DNA from: Intrasporangiaceae bacterium
GTDB lineage: Bacteria; Actinomycetota; Actinomycetes; Actinomycetales; Dermatophilaceae
Assembly (NCBI GenBank): GCA_012518475.1
Contig: JAAYSB010000138.1
Coordinates: 1-11,521, forward strand
DNA: 11,521 nt
Reading direction: 5' to 3'
The notes below the pieces were generated by a model. It was not told the origin of the DNA and ran no database searches. It worked only from the letters and a program-made list of their open reading frames with translations. This document shows, in pieces, positions 1 through 6,304 of the stretch (position 1 is the first letter of the stretch; each line of letters opens with the position of its first letter). The translations under genes and the position numbers were made by a program.

Positions 1-783
1 GCCGTCTTCGTCCAGAGCCACCTGCACGAGCACCCTGCGCTCGGCTGGATCATGAGCTGCCTCACGGCCTTCGGTGAGGCGAGCCGCATGACGCAGTTCA
101 AGGACAAGACGGCCAAGGGACAGAACGCCAACGTCGGGCTGTTCACCTATCCGATGCTCATGGCGGCCGACATCCTCATGTACGACGCCGCCTTCGTCCC
201 GGTCGGGGAGGACCAGCGCCAGCACCTCGAGATCACCCGTGACCTTGCCGAGCGGTTCAACCAGCGCTTCGGGGAGGGTGGGCTCGTCGTGCCGGAGCCC
301 TACATCCTCAAGGAGGGGGCGAAGATCATGGACCTGCAGGAGCCGGCCTCGAAGATGTCCGGGTCCACGTCGGCGGACAAGGGCCTGATCCTCCTCAGCG
401 ACGAGCCGAACCGGATCGTCAAGAAGATCAAGTCCGCCGTCACCGACACCGACGGTGAGGTCCGCTACGACCCGGAGCACAAGCCGGGCGTCTCGAACCT
501 GCTCGTCATCCACTCGGTGCTGTCCGGCACACGGATCGAGGAGCTGGAGCGGACGTTCCTCGGCCACGGCTACGGCCACCTCAAGAAGGAGGTCGCCGAG
601 GTCGTCGTCACGGCCGTGGAGCCCTTCCAGCAGCGGATGGCCGAGCTCATGGACGACCCCGCCGAGCTGGACCGCATCGTCGCCCAGGGCGCCGAGCGGG
701 CCCGCGAGATCGCGGCGACCACGCTCGCCCGCGTCTATGACCGGATGGGGCTGCTGCCCCCGGCGCCAGCCCGCGCGCACTGA
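1..783 (+). CDS. trpS: Tryptophan--tRNA ligase (TrpRS), 5' end cut off by the window
   Basis: Class I aminoacyl-tRNA synthetase that charges tRNA(Trp) with tryptophan using ATP, in the cytoplasm. The frame is open from base 1; the first visible residues (AVFVQSH) match the interior of TrpRS, so the first in-frame ATG at 52 is not the real start. About 260 codons remain of a family length near 330-340, so the N-terminal Rossmann part with the HIGH-like motif is missing. Visible landmarks are RMTQFKDK (bases 88-111), the PVGEDQRQHLE tRNA/Trp-binding segment (about 199-231), and the second ATP motif as KMSGS (352-366), where the usual form is KMSKS. The AVTDTDGEVRYD and KPGVSNLL blocks are typical of actinobacterial TrpRS. 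The 2H phosphoesterase starts 48 bp downstream on the same strand. Identity is very secure; whether this is the only TrpRS in the genome cannot be seen. Confidence 0.97.
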   Translation, partial: AVFVQSHLHEHPALGWIMSCLTAFGEASRMTQFKDKTAKGQNANVGLFTYPMLMAADILMYDAAFVPVGEDQRQHLEITRDLAERFNQRFGEGGLVVPEPYILKEGAKIMDLQEPASKMSGSTSADKGLILLSDEPNRIVKKIKSAVTDTDGEVRYDPEHKPGVSNLLVIHSVLSGTRIEELERTFLGHGYGHLKKEVAEVVVTAVEPFQQRMAELMDDPAELDRIVAQGAERAREIAATTLARVYDRMGLLPPAPARAH

Positions 784-799
784 GCGGGACCCGACCCGC
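784..799 (+). terminator. Short GC hairpin just after trpS (weak terminator candidate)
   Basis: GCGGG (784-788) and CCCGC (795-799) form a perfect 5-bp stem with a 6-base loop directly after the trpS stop codon. There is no T-run. It is short enough to be chance in GC-rich DNA, so it is only a weak candidate for the trpS transcript end. Confidence 0.25.
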
Positions 800-817
800 A
801 AACCCTGGATTCTGCGT

Positions 818-823
818 TAGTGT
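818..823 (+). promoter_or_regulatory. TANNNT -10 element for a leaderless 2H phosphoesterase transcript
   Basis: TAGTGT lies 8 bases before the ATG at 832, and no Shine-Dalgarno sequence precedes that ATG. Actinobacterial leaderless promoters have TANNNT about 7 bases before a start codon that is also the transcription start. No clear -35 is seen. The element would also explain transcription separate from trpS. Confidence 0.45.
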
Positions 824-831
824 GCTGCGGC

Positions 832-1359
832 ATGGCCACGATCGGTGTAGCAATCGCTGTCCCGGACCCGCACGCAGCCACCCTCCAGCGGTGTCGGGAG
901 ATGTTCGGCGACCCGTTGGCCGCATCGATCCCCACCCACATCACGATTCTGCCCCCGACGCACGTCGAACCCGAGGAGCGCAGCCGCTTCGAGGAGCACC
1001 TGCAGTGGGTCTGTGAGCAGGTCGCACCGTTCGAGATCCACCTGCGGGGGACAGGCACCTTCCGGCCGGTGTCGCCGGTCGTCTTCGTCCAGCTCGCCTC
1101 CGGGATCGCCCAGTGCGAGGGGATCGAGGCAGCAGTGCGCTCCGGGCCGATCGAGCGGGAGCTGCAGTTCAACTATCACCCGCACGTGACGGTCGCCCAG
1201 GCGATCGACGACACCGCGCTCGACCACGCCTTCGACACCTTGTCAGCCTTCGAGGCACGCTTCACCGCCTGGGGCGTCCACCTCTATGAGCACGGCGCGG
1301 ACGAGGTATGGCGCCCGGTGAGCTGCTTCGAGTTCGGCCTGCGCGAGAACCGCGACTGA
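832..1359 (+). CDS. 2H phosphoesterase / 2'-5' RNA ligase family protein
   Basis: A 175-residue protein with the two HxT signatures of the 2H superfamily: HIT at residues 36-38 (within THITIL) and HVT at 118-120 (within HPHVTV). The two histidines sit in a bilobed fold and act on 2',3'-cyclic phosphates or 2'-5' phosphodiester bonds in RNA or nucleotides. The real substrate of bacterial members is usually unknown. The frame is open upstream to a GTG at 820, but the ATG at 832 gives the normal N terminus (MATIGVAIAVP, the first strand of the fold) and fits a leaderless promoter. It follows trpS on the same strand; from memory, trpS next to a 2'-5' RNA ligase gene is common in actinobacteria. 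The C terminus (VWRPVSCFEFGL) is typical. Family assignment is firm; biochemical role is open. Confidence 0.87.
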   Translation: MATIGVAIAVPDPHAATLQRCREMFGDPLAASIPTHITILPPTHVEPEERSRFEEHLQWVCEQVAPFEIHLRGTGTFRPVSPVVFVQLASGIAQCEGIEAAVRSGPIERELQFNYHPHVTVAQAIDDTALDHAFDTLSAFEARFTAWGVHLYEHGADEVWRPVSCFEFGLRENRD

Positions 1360-1390
1360 GGTAGCGGCCCGGTTCCCGCCCCCTTTCGGG

Positions 1391-1426
1391 CGTGCCACAA
1401 CCTGGTAATTGCCAGGTTGTGGCACG
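1391..1426. terminator. Bidirectional terminator hairpin between convergent genes
   Basis: A perfect 15-bp inverted repeat (1391-1405 with 1412-1426; arm CGTGCCACAACCTGG) around the 6-base loop TAATTG. It lies 31 bp after the 2H phosphoesterase stop and 12 bp after the stop of the convergent nucleotidyltransferase. There is no T-run on either side, which is usual for high-GC actinobacterial terminators. Position and symmetry support a terminator shared by both genes. Confidence 0.8.
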
Positions 1427-1438
1427 GCGCGGGCGGGC

Positions 1439-1909
1439 TCAGTCGGCGTCGGGGCCGTGACCGAGGGCCTCCAGGACGCGGCTGCTCGAGTCGGCCTTGT
1501 CCTCGCCGCCCACCCCGAACGCCATCTCGATGCCGAGCTCGGCGCAGACGGCCGACTCGCTGGTCGGCATCGCGTCCGGGTCGCGGCGGTCGCCCCCGTT
1601 GCAGAACACCAGATCCGTCGAGGGGTATGCCTCACGCACCTTCCGCAGTGACGCGGTGACGCTCCCGTCGTCGTCGACGGCGATGAAGGCGTCGTCGACG
1701 ACGCGCAGTGCCTGGACGATGCGCAGCCGGGTGGCCTCGTCGAAGATGACCTTGCCCTTCTTCATCTCCTGCTGGGCGTCGTTGTTGACGATGACGACGA
1801 GGTAGCCGTCGCCGAGGTCACTGGCCCCCTCCATCATCTGGAGGTGCCCGATGTGGAGGGGGTTGAAGTATCCGCTGACGATGGCAGCGCGGGCAGGCGT
1901 CGTCCTCAT
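1439..1909 (-). CDS. Cytidylyltransferase-like (HIGH-motif nucleotidyltransferase) protein
   Basis: A 156-residue single-domain protein of the nucleotidylyltransferase superfamily, which joins NMP from CTP or ATP to a phosphorylated small molecule. The N terminus has the strand-loop-helix signature GYFNPLHIGH at residues 13-22, with the catalytic HIGH at 19-22. A VIVNND segment (39-44) and a conserved-type KKGKVIF stretch (50-56) follow. SSSRVL at 141-146 stands where relatives such as glycerol-3-phosphate cytidylyltransferase or the HldE C-terminal domain have the (R/K)xSS-type phosphate-binding motif. The length matches stand-alone TagD/HldE-C-type enzymes. No sugar kinase or cell-wall gene is adjacent, so the acceptor is unknown. 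The ATG at 1909 is preceded by a TANNNT box at leaderless distance. It converges on the 2H phosphoesterase gene. Family is confident; substrate and nucleotide are not. Confidence 0.85.
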   Translation of the reverse strand: MRTTPARAAIVSGYFNPLHIGHLQMMEGASDLGDGYLVVIVNNDAQQEMKKGKVIFDEATRLRIVQALRVVDDAFIAVDDDGSVTASLRKVREAYPSTDLVFCNGGDRRDPDAMPTSESAVCAELGIEMAFGVGGEDKADSSSRVLEALGHGPDAD

Positions 1910-1916
1910 GGGCAGC

Positions 1917-1922
1917 AGGGTA
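1917..1922 (-). promoter_or_regulatory. TANNNT -10 element for leaderless nucleotidyltransferase transcript
   Basis: On the minus strand TACCCT is followed by exactly 7 bases and then the ATG (1909-1907). There is no Shine-Dalgarno sequence. This is the standard geometry of an actinobacterial leaderless promoter; no -35 is recognisable. Confidence 0.5.
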
Positions 1923-1940
1923 CGTGGCGCGCGGCGGCGA

Positions 1941-2126
1941 TCAGCCGTCGTAGCCGATCTCGACGCGTCGGTTCTGCTGCCGCCCCTCGGTGTTGTTCAG
2001 TCCACCGCGACGATGGGGAGGACTCCCCGATGACCTGCCTGAATGCCCTGTGCTCATTGAGCTCGTCCCAGTCGCCACGCGCCGGTGGTCGCAGGGAAGC
2101 AGCCGTCGGTCGGTGAAGTTGCCCAC
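1941..2126 (-). pseudogene. Remnant of an OmpA-family C-terminal (peptidoglycan-binding) domain
   Basis: Read on the minus strand, bases 1997-1941 encode NNTEGRQQNRRVEIGYDG and a stop. This closely matches the very conserved end of OmpA/MotB-type peptidoglycan-binding domains (N-T-x-E-G-R-x-x-N-R-R-V-E-I). Upstream the match continues only by changing frame. VIGESSP (about 2033-2013) is in a second frame and resembles the usual GxGESxP. PIVAVD then lies in a third frame directly before the NNT block. Still further out, ELNEHRA (about 2066-2046) resembles the LSExRA helix and GNFTD (about 2123-2109) resembles GHTD, but both are weak. No frame reads through the whole stretch, the domain is shorter than usual, and no signal peptide or N-terminal part is present. 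I read this as a decayed 3' gene fragment. The terminal 57 bases are the solid part and the rest is inference. Confidence 0.55.
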
Positions 2127-2155
2127 GCGGACGATGTGGTCGCGGATGCAACTAC

Positions 2156-2161
2156 TAGGTT
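2156..2161 (+). promoter_or_regulatory. TANNNT -10 element for the mutA-mutB-meaB operon (leaderless)
   Basis: TAGGTT is followed by exactly 7 bases and then the mutA ATG at 2169, with no Shine-Dalgarno sequence. This places the transcription start at the ATG itself. No clear -35 box is seen, and no B12-riboswitch-like leader can exist if this start is used. Confidence 0.5.
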
Positions 2162-2168
2162 GGTGACC

Positions 2169-4094
2169 ATGAGTGACACCGGTGCGCCCGCCGAGACACC
2201 AGCCGAGCCGCTGACCGCAGCCGAGACCGCCGAGGAGCTGCCCGAGGTCGAGGTCTCCCCGGCAGAGGAGATCGCCCTCGCCGCAGGCTTCCCCCCGCAG
2301 ACCCACGAGCGCTGGCAGGAGCTGGTGGCCGGGGTGGTCAACCGCAGCCGCGCCGAGGACGCCCGGCTCTCCGGGGCCGATGCCGAGGACACCCTGCGCT
2401 CACACCTCCCCGGCGGGCTGACGATCGATCCGCTCTATCTCCGTCCGGCGGAGGCCCGCCCGCTCGGCGTCCCGGGCGCCATGCCCTTCACCCGGGGCCG
2501 GGCGATGCGTGACGCCGACGTGCCGTGGGACGTCCGCCAGCTGCACGACGACCCTGAGGTCGGCCTGACTCGGGCCGCAGTCCTTGACGACCTCGAGCAC
2601 GGAGTCACCAGCGTCTGGCTGCACGTCGGCACCGACGGCCTCCCCGCCGCTGATGTCGAGGAGGCACTCGCAGACGTCCAGCTCGACCTCGCCCCCGTGG
2701 TCGTCTCCTCCGTGGATGCCCAGACCGAGGCCGCGACCATCCTGCGCGAGATCCTCGAAGGCAGTGCCGACGCGACCGGCAACCTCGGGCTCGACCCGAT
2801 CGGCGCCGCGGCCCGGCTGGGTGCCGCTCCGGACCTCGATGGTCTGGCGCGCGCGCTGGTGGGCCTCGACCCAGAGCGGATCCGCGCGATCACTGTCGAC
2901 GCCCGCGTCTATCGCGACGCAGGAGCCACCGCGATCGAGGAGATCGGGTATGCGGTCGCCACCGGCCTCGCCTACGTCCGCCACCTCGCTGGAGCAGGGA
3001 TCGCGCCGGCGGAGTCGTTCCCCCACATCGAGTTCCGCGTCTCCGTCGACGCTGACCAGTTCCTCGGCATCGCAGCGCTGCGCGCCCTCCCCCGCCTCTG
3101 GGCGCGCGTCGGCGAGGTCCTCGAGGTCCCCGAGGCCGACCGCGGTGCGCGCATCCACGCCGTCACCGCCCTGCGCATGTTCACCCGGGACGACCCGTGG
3201 GTCAACATCCTCCGCAGCACCATCGCGACGTTCGCTGCGAGCGCCGGGGGGGCGGACGCGATCACGGTCCTGCCCTATGACACGGTCGCCGGGCTGCCCG
3301 AGAAGTTCTCGCGCCGGCTCGCCCGCAACACCCAGATCGTCCTCGCCGACGAGTCCAACATCGGTCGGGTCACCGACCCGGCCGGGGGGTCCTGGTACGT
3401 CGAGGACCTCACCGACGATGTCGCCAACGCCGCCTGGACGGTCCTCCAGGAGGTCGAGGCTGCCGGAGGGATGGTCAGCGCACTCTCCGACGGACTCGTC
3501 GAGCGTCGGCTGGAGACCGCCCGCAAGGAGAGCGACCGCCGCCTCGCCACCCGCGAGCAGCCGATTACCGGGGTCAGCATGTTCCCCAAGATCGACGAGA
3601 CCGCTCTCGACCGGCGCGCCCGGACCTCGGTCTCCGACCAGGGGCTCGTCCCGCGCCGTGACTCGGCCGTCTTCGAGGCCCTGCGCGACCGGGCTTCGGC
3701 GAACGCGCCGACCGTCGTCGTCGCGGCCCTCGGCAGCCGCCGCGACTTCGGCGCCCGCGAGACCTTCATCTCGAATCTCCTTGGCGTGGCAGGTATCTCG
3801 ACGCAGACGATCGAGGGTGACGCCGACGCGTTCCTGGCTGCAGTGAAGTCGGTCGGGACCACGGTCGTCGCACTCGCCTCCTCCCCGAAGGGGTATGCCG
3901 AGCACGCCGCCGACGTCATCGCCGCCCTCCGCGACGGAGGAGTGGAGACGATCATCGTGGCAGGCCGGGCCCGGGAGCTCGGCGACGCGGCCGACCGGGT
4001 CGATCTCGAGGCATACCAGGGTGCAGACGTCGTCGCTCTCCTCGGTGACGTCCTCGACAGACTCTCCCCACGGAAGGAGGGAGGCGACCGATGA
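2169..4094 (+). CDS. mutA: Methylmalonyl-CoA mutase, small (beta) subunit
   Basis: A 641-residue non-catalytic partner of MutB in the heterodimeric adenosylcobalamin-dependent mutase (methylmalonyl-CoA to and from succinyl-CoA). It follows the MCM plan: an N-terminal arm, a TIM barrel including the RNTQIVLADESNIGRVTDPAGGSWYVE-type region (coded around 3325-3402, paralogous to the same block in MutB), and a C-terminal flavodoxin-like domain. In that domain the cobalamin motif DxHxxG is replaced by SRRDFG (about residues 523-528), with no histidine, as expected for a small subunit that does not bind B12. An upstream GTG at 2085 is in frame, but the ATG at 2169 fits the leaderless promoter and gives MSDTGAPAE, a normal disordered N terminus. 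The stop overlaps mutB by 4 bp (ATGA). Length matches the family. Confidence 0.95.
   Translation: MSDTGAPAETPAEPLTAAETAEELPEVEVSPAEEIALAAGFPPQTHERWQELVAGVVNRSRAEDARLSGADAEDTLRSHLPGGLTIDPLYLRPAEARPLGVPGAMPFTRGRAMRDADVPWDVRQLHDDPEVGLTRAAVLDDLEHGVTSVWLHVGTDGLPAADVEEALADVQLDLAPVVVSSVDAQTEAATILREILEGSADATGNLGLDPIGAAARLGAAPDLDGLARALVGLDPERIRAITVDARVYRDAGATAIEEIGYAVATGLAYVRHLAGAGIAPAESFPHIEFRVSVDADQFLGIAALRALPRLWARVGEVLEVPEADRGARIHAVTALRMFTRDDPWVNILRSTIATFAASAGGADAITVLPYDTVAGLPEKFSRRLARNTQIVLADESNIGRVTDPAGGSWYVEDLTDDVANAAWTVLQEVEAAGGMVSALSDGLVERRLETARKESDRRLATREQPITGVSMFPKIDETALDRRARTSVSDQGLVPRRDSAVFEALRDRASANAPTVVVAALGSRRDFGARETFISNLLGVAGISTQTIEGDADAFLAAVKSVGTTVVALASSPKGYAEHAADVIAALRDGGVETIIVAGRARELGDAADRVDLEAYQGADVVALLGDVLDRLSPRKEGGDR
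4074..4084 (+). promoter_or_regulatory. Double Shine-Dalgarno for mutB inside the mutA 3' end
   Basis: AAGGAGG (4074-4080) runs into a second GGAGG (4080-4084), 6 bases before the mutB ATG at 4091. Both lie in the last codons of mutA. Together with the ATGA overlap this supports coupled translation giving equal subunit amounts. Confidence 0.75.
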
Positions 4095-6304
4095 CTGAGC
4101 ACACGGTCCCCGACTTCAGCACCATCGACCTCGGTCCCGCGAGGCCCGGAACCGGTGAGGCGCCCACCCGTGAACCCTGGCTCACGCCGGAGCAGATCGA
4201 AGTCAAGGCGCTCTACACCGAGGACGACCTCGAGGGACTCGACTTCCTCGAGACCATCCCCGGGGCACCGCCGTTCCTGCGCGGGCCCTACCCGACGATG
4301 TACGTCAACCAGCCGTGGACGATCCGCCAGTACGCCGGGTTCTCGACGGCGGAGGAGTCCAACGCGTTCTACCGACGCAACCTCGCCGCCGGGCAGAAGG
4401 GACTCTCTGTCGCGTTCGACCTGGCGACTCACCGCGGGTACGACTCGGACCACCCGCGCGTCACCGGCGATGTCGGAATGGCAGGTGTGGCCATCGATTC
4501 CATCCTCGACATGCGCCAGCTGTTCGACGGGATCCCGCTCGACCAGATGAGCGTGTCGATGACCATGAACGGTGCGGTCATCCCGATCCTCGCCCTCTAC
4601 GTCGTCGCCGCCGAGGAGCAGGGCGTCGCGCCCGAGCAGCTCACCGGGACCATCCAGAACGACATCCTCAAGGAGTTCATGGTCCGCAACACCTATGTCT
4701 ATCCGCCCGAGCCGAGCATGCGGATCATCTCGGACATCTTCGCCTTCACCTCCGAGCGGATGCCGCGGTTCAACTCGATCTCCATCTCCGGCTACCACAT
4801 GCAGGAGGCGGGGGCGACGCAGGACCTCGAGCTGGCCTACACCCTCGCCGACGGCGTCGAGTACATCCGCGCGGGCAAGGCTGTCGGCCTCGACGTCGAC
4901 GTCTTCGCGCCGCGACTGTCGTTCTTCTGGGCGATCGGCATGAACTTCTTCATGGAGGTCGCCAAGATGCGGGCGGCCCGCCTGCTGTGGGCGCGGCTCG
5001 TCAAGGACCAGGGCGCGCAGAACCCCAAGTCGTTGTCGCTGCGCACCCACTCGCAGACCTCCGGCTGGTCGCTCACCGCGCAGGACGTGTTCAACAACGT
5101 CGTGCGCACCGGCATCGAGGCGATGGCCTCGACTCAGGGGCACACCCAGAGCCTGCACACCAACGCCCTCGACGAGGCCATCGCCCTGCCGACCGACTTC
5201 TCGGCCCGGATCGCCCGCAACACCCAGCTGCTCATCCAGCAGGAGTCGGGCACGGGTCGCACAGTCGACCCCTGGGCCGGATCGGCCTATGTCGAGCGCC
5301 TCACCCACGACATCGCCCAGCGCGCATGGGCGCACATCGCGGAGGTCGAGGCTGCCGGTGGCATGGCCAAGGCGATCGAGGCCGGCATCCCCAAGATGCG
5401 CATCGAGGAGGCGGCCGCCCGCACTCAGGCGCGCATCGACTCCGGCACCCAGCCCGTCATCGGCGTCAACCGCTATCCCGTCGACGGCGACGAGGAGATC
5501 GACGTCCTCAAGGTCGACAACGCCTCCGTCCGCGCCCAGCAGCTCGCCAAGCTGGAGCGGCTGAGGTCCGAGCGGGACGCGTCGGAGGTCCAGGCCAAGC
5601 TCGCGGCGCTGACCGAGGCCTGCCGGCGGGACGGCGGACGGAACATGTCCTCGAACCTGCTCGCGCTCGCGATCGACGCGGCCCGCGCCAAGGCGACCGT
5701 CGGCGAGATCTCCTCCGCGATGGAGGAGGTCTTCGGTCGCTACACCGCCCAGATCCGTACGATCGGAGGCGTGTACAGCGCTGAGGCAGGTCATGACGCG
5801 ACGGTCCAGGAAGCCCAACGGCTCGTCGACGAGTTCGCCGAGGAGGAGGGCCGCCGCCCCCGGATCCTCGTGGCGAAGATGGGTCAGGACGGGCACGACC
5901 GTGGTCAGAAGGTCATCGCCACCGCGTTCGCCGACCTCGGCTTCGATGTCGACGTGGGTCCGCTCTTCCAGACGCCCGACGAGGTCGCCAGGCAGGCCGT
6001 CGAGGCCGATGTCCACGTCGTCGGAGTCTCGTCGCTCGCCGCCGGTCACCTCACGCTGGTCCCGGCGCTGCGGGCGGCACTCGACGAGCTCGGCCGACCC
6101 GACCTGATGATCGTCGTCGGGGGAGTCATCCCCAGCCAGGACTTCGAGCAGCTGCGCGAGCAGGGTGCCGACGCCATCTATCCGCCCGGCACGGTCATCT
6201 CGAAGGCTGCCATCGAGCTCATCGGTGAGCTCCGCGAGCGGGTCGGCACCGGTGCGGGACCGGCCGACGACCCTGCGGACGGTTCTGCCGGCTCAGGACG
6301 CTGA
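4091..6304 (+). CDS. mutB: Methylmalonyl-CoA mutase, large (alpha, catalytic) subunit
   Basis: A 737-residue catalytic subunit that rearranges (R)-methylmalonyl-CoA and succinyl-CoA by a radical mechanism with adenosylcobalamin. Key residues are intact, numbered here with the Propionibacterium shermanii equivalents recalled in brackets: Tyr81 (Y89) in RQYAGF and His236 (H244) in SISGYHMQEAG. The cobalamin-binding segment KMGQDGHDRG has Lys596 (K604), Asp600 (D608) and the axial ligand His602 (H610). The TIM barrel spans roughly residues 60-430 and the B12 domain roughly 590-725, with later B12-loop blocks VVGVSSLAAGHL and VVGGVIPSQDF. The start ATG overlaps the mutA stop and has a strong Shine-Dalgarno. 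The stop overlaps the meaB ATG by one base (TGATG). An epimerase gene, which links the pathway to propionyl-CoA carboxylase, is not in the window. Confidence 0.98.
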   Translation: MTEHTVPDFSTIDLGPARPGTGEAPTREPWLTPEQIEVKALYTEDDLEGLDFLETIPGAPPFLRGPYPTMYVNQPWTIRQYAGFSTAEESNAFYRRNLAAGQKGLSVAFDLATHRGYDSDHPRVTGDVGMAGVAIDSILDMRQLFDGIPLDQMSVSMTMNGAVIPILALYVVAAEEQGVAPEQLTGTIQNDILKEFMVRNTYVYPPEPSMRIISDIFAFTSERMPRFNSISISGYHMQEAGATQDLELAYTLADGVEYIRAGKAVGLDVDVFAPRLSFFWAIGMNFFMEVAKMRAARLLWARLVKDQGAQNPKSLSLRTHSQTSGWSLTAQDVFNNVVRTGIEAMASTQGHTQSLHTNALDEAIALPTDFSARIARNTQLLIQQESGTGRTVDPWAGSAYVERLTHDIAQRAWAHIAEVEAAGGMAKAIEAGIPKMRIEEAAARTQARIDSGTQPVIGVNRYPVDGDEEIDVLKVDNASVRAQQLAKLERLRSERDASEVQAKLAALTEACRRDGGRNMSSNLLALAIDAARAKATVGEISSAMEEVFGRYTAQIRTIGGVYSAEAGHDATVQEAQRLVDEFAEEEGRRPRILVAKMGQDGHDRGQKVIATAFADLGFDVDVGPLFQTPDEVARQAVEADVHVVGVSSLAAGHLTLVPALRAALDELGRPDLMIVVGGVIPSQDFEQLREQGADAIYPPGTVISKAAIELIGELRERVGTGAGPADDPADGSAGSGR

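Noticed and set aside
820..831. GTG at 820 as start of the 2H phosphoesterase
   Set aside because: It adds only MCCG before the usual N terminus and lies inside the proposed -10 box; ATG at 832 fits the fold and the promoter.
2085..2168. GTG at 2085 as start of mutA
   Set aside because: The extra 28 residues come from the intergenic region that carries the OmpA remnant on the other strand, and the ATG at 2169 has a leaderless promoter.
1910..2168. Cobalamin riboswitch upstream of the B12-dependent mutase operon
   Set aside because: No B12-box-like conserved core was recognised and the probable transcription start is at the mutA ATG.
2400..3905. A 501-codon minus-strand frame opposite mutA
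   Set aside because: Same third-position GC effect; composition is Asp/Gly/Arg-rich and there is no domain, promoter or ribosome site.
4315..5784. A 489-codon plus-strand frame inside mutB
   Set aside because: Arg/His-rich frame-shifted reading of mutB with no recognisable motif.
3275..6049. A 924-codon open frame on the minus strand across mutA and mutB
   Set aside because: It is a shadow of GC-rich coding DNA: the plus strand encodes both mutase subunits with all family motifs, and the antisense product is low-complexity R/G/D/V without a recognisable domain.
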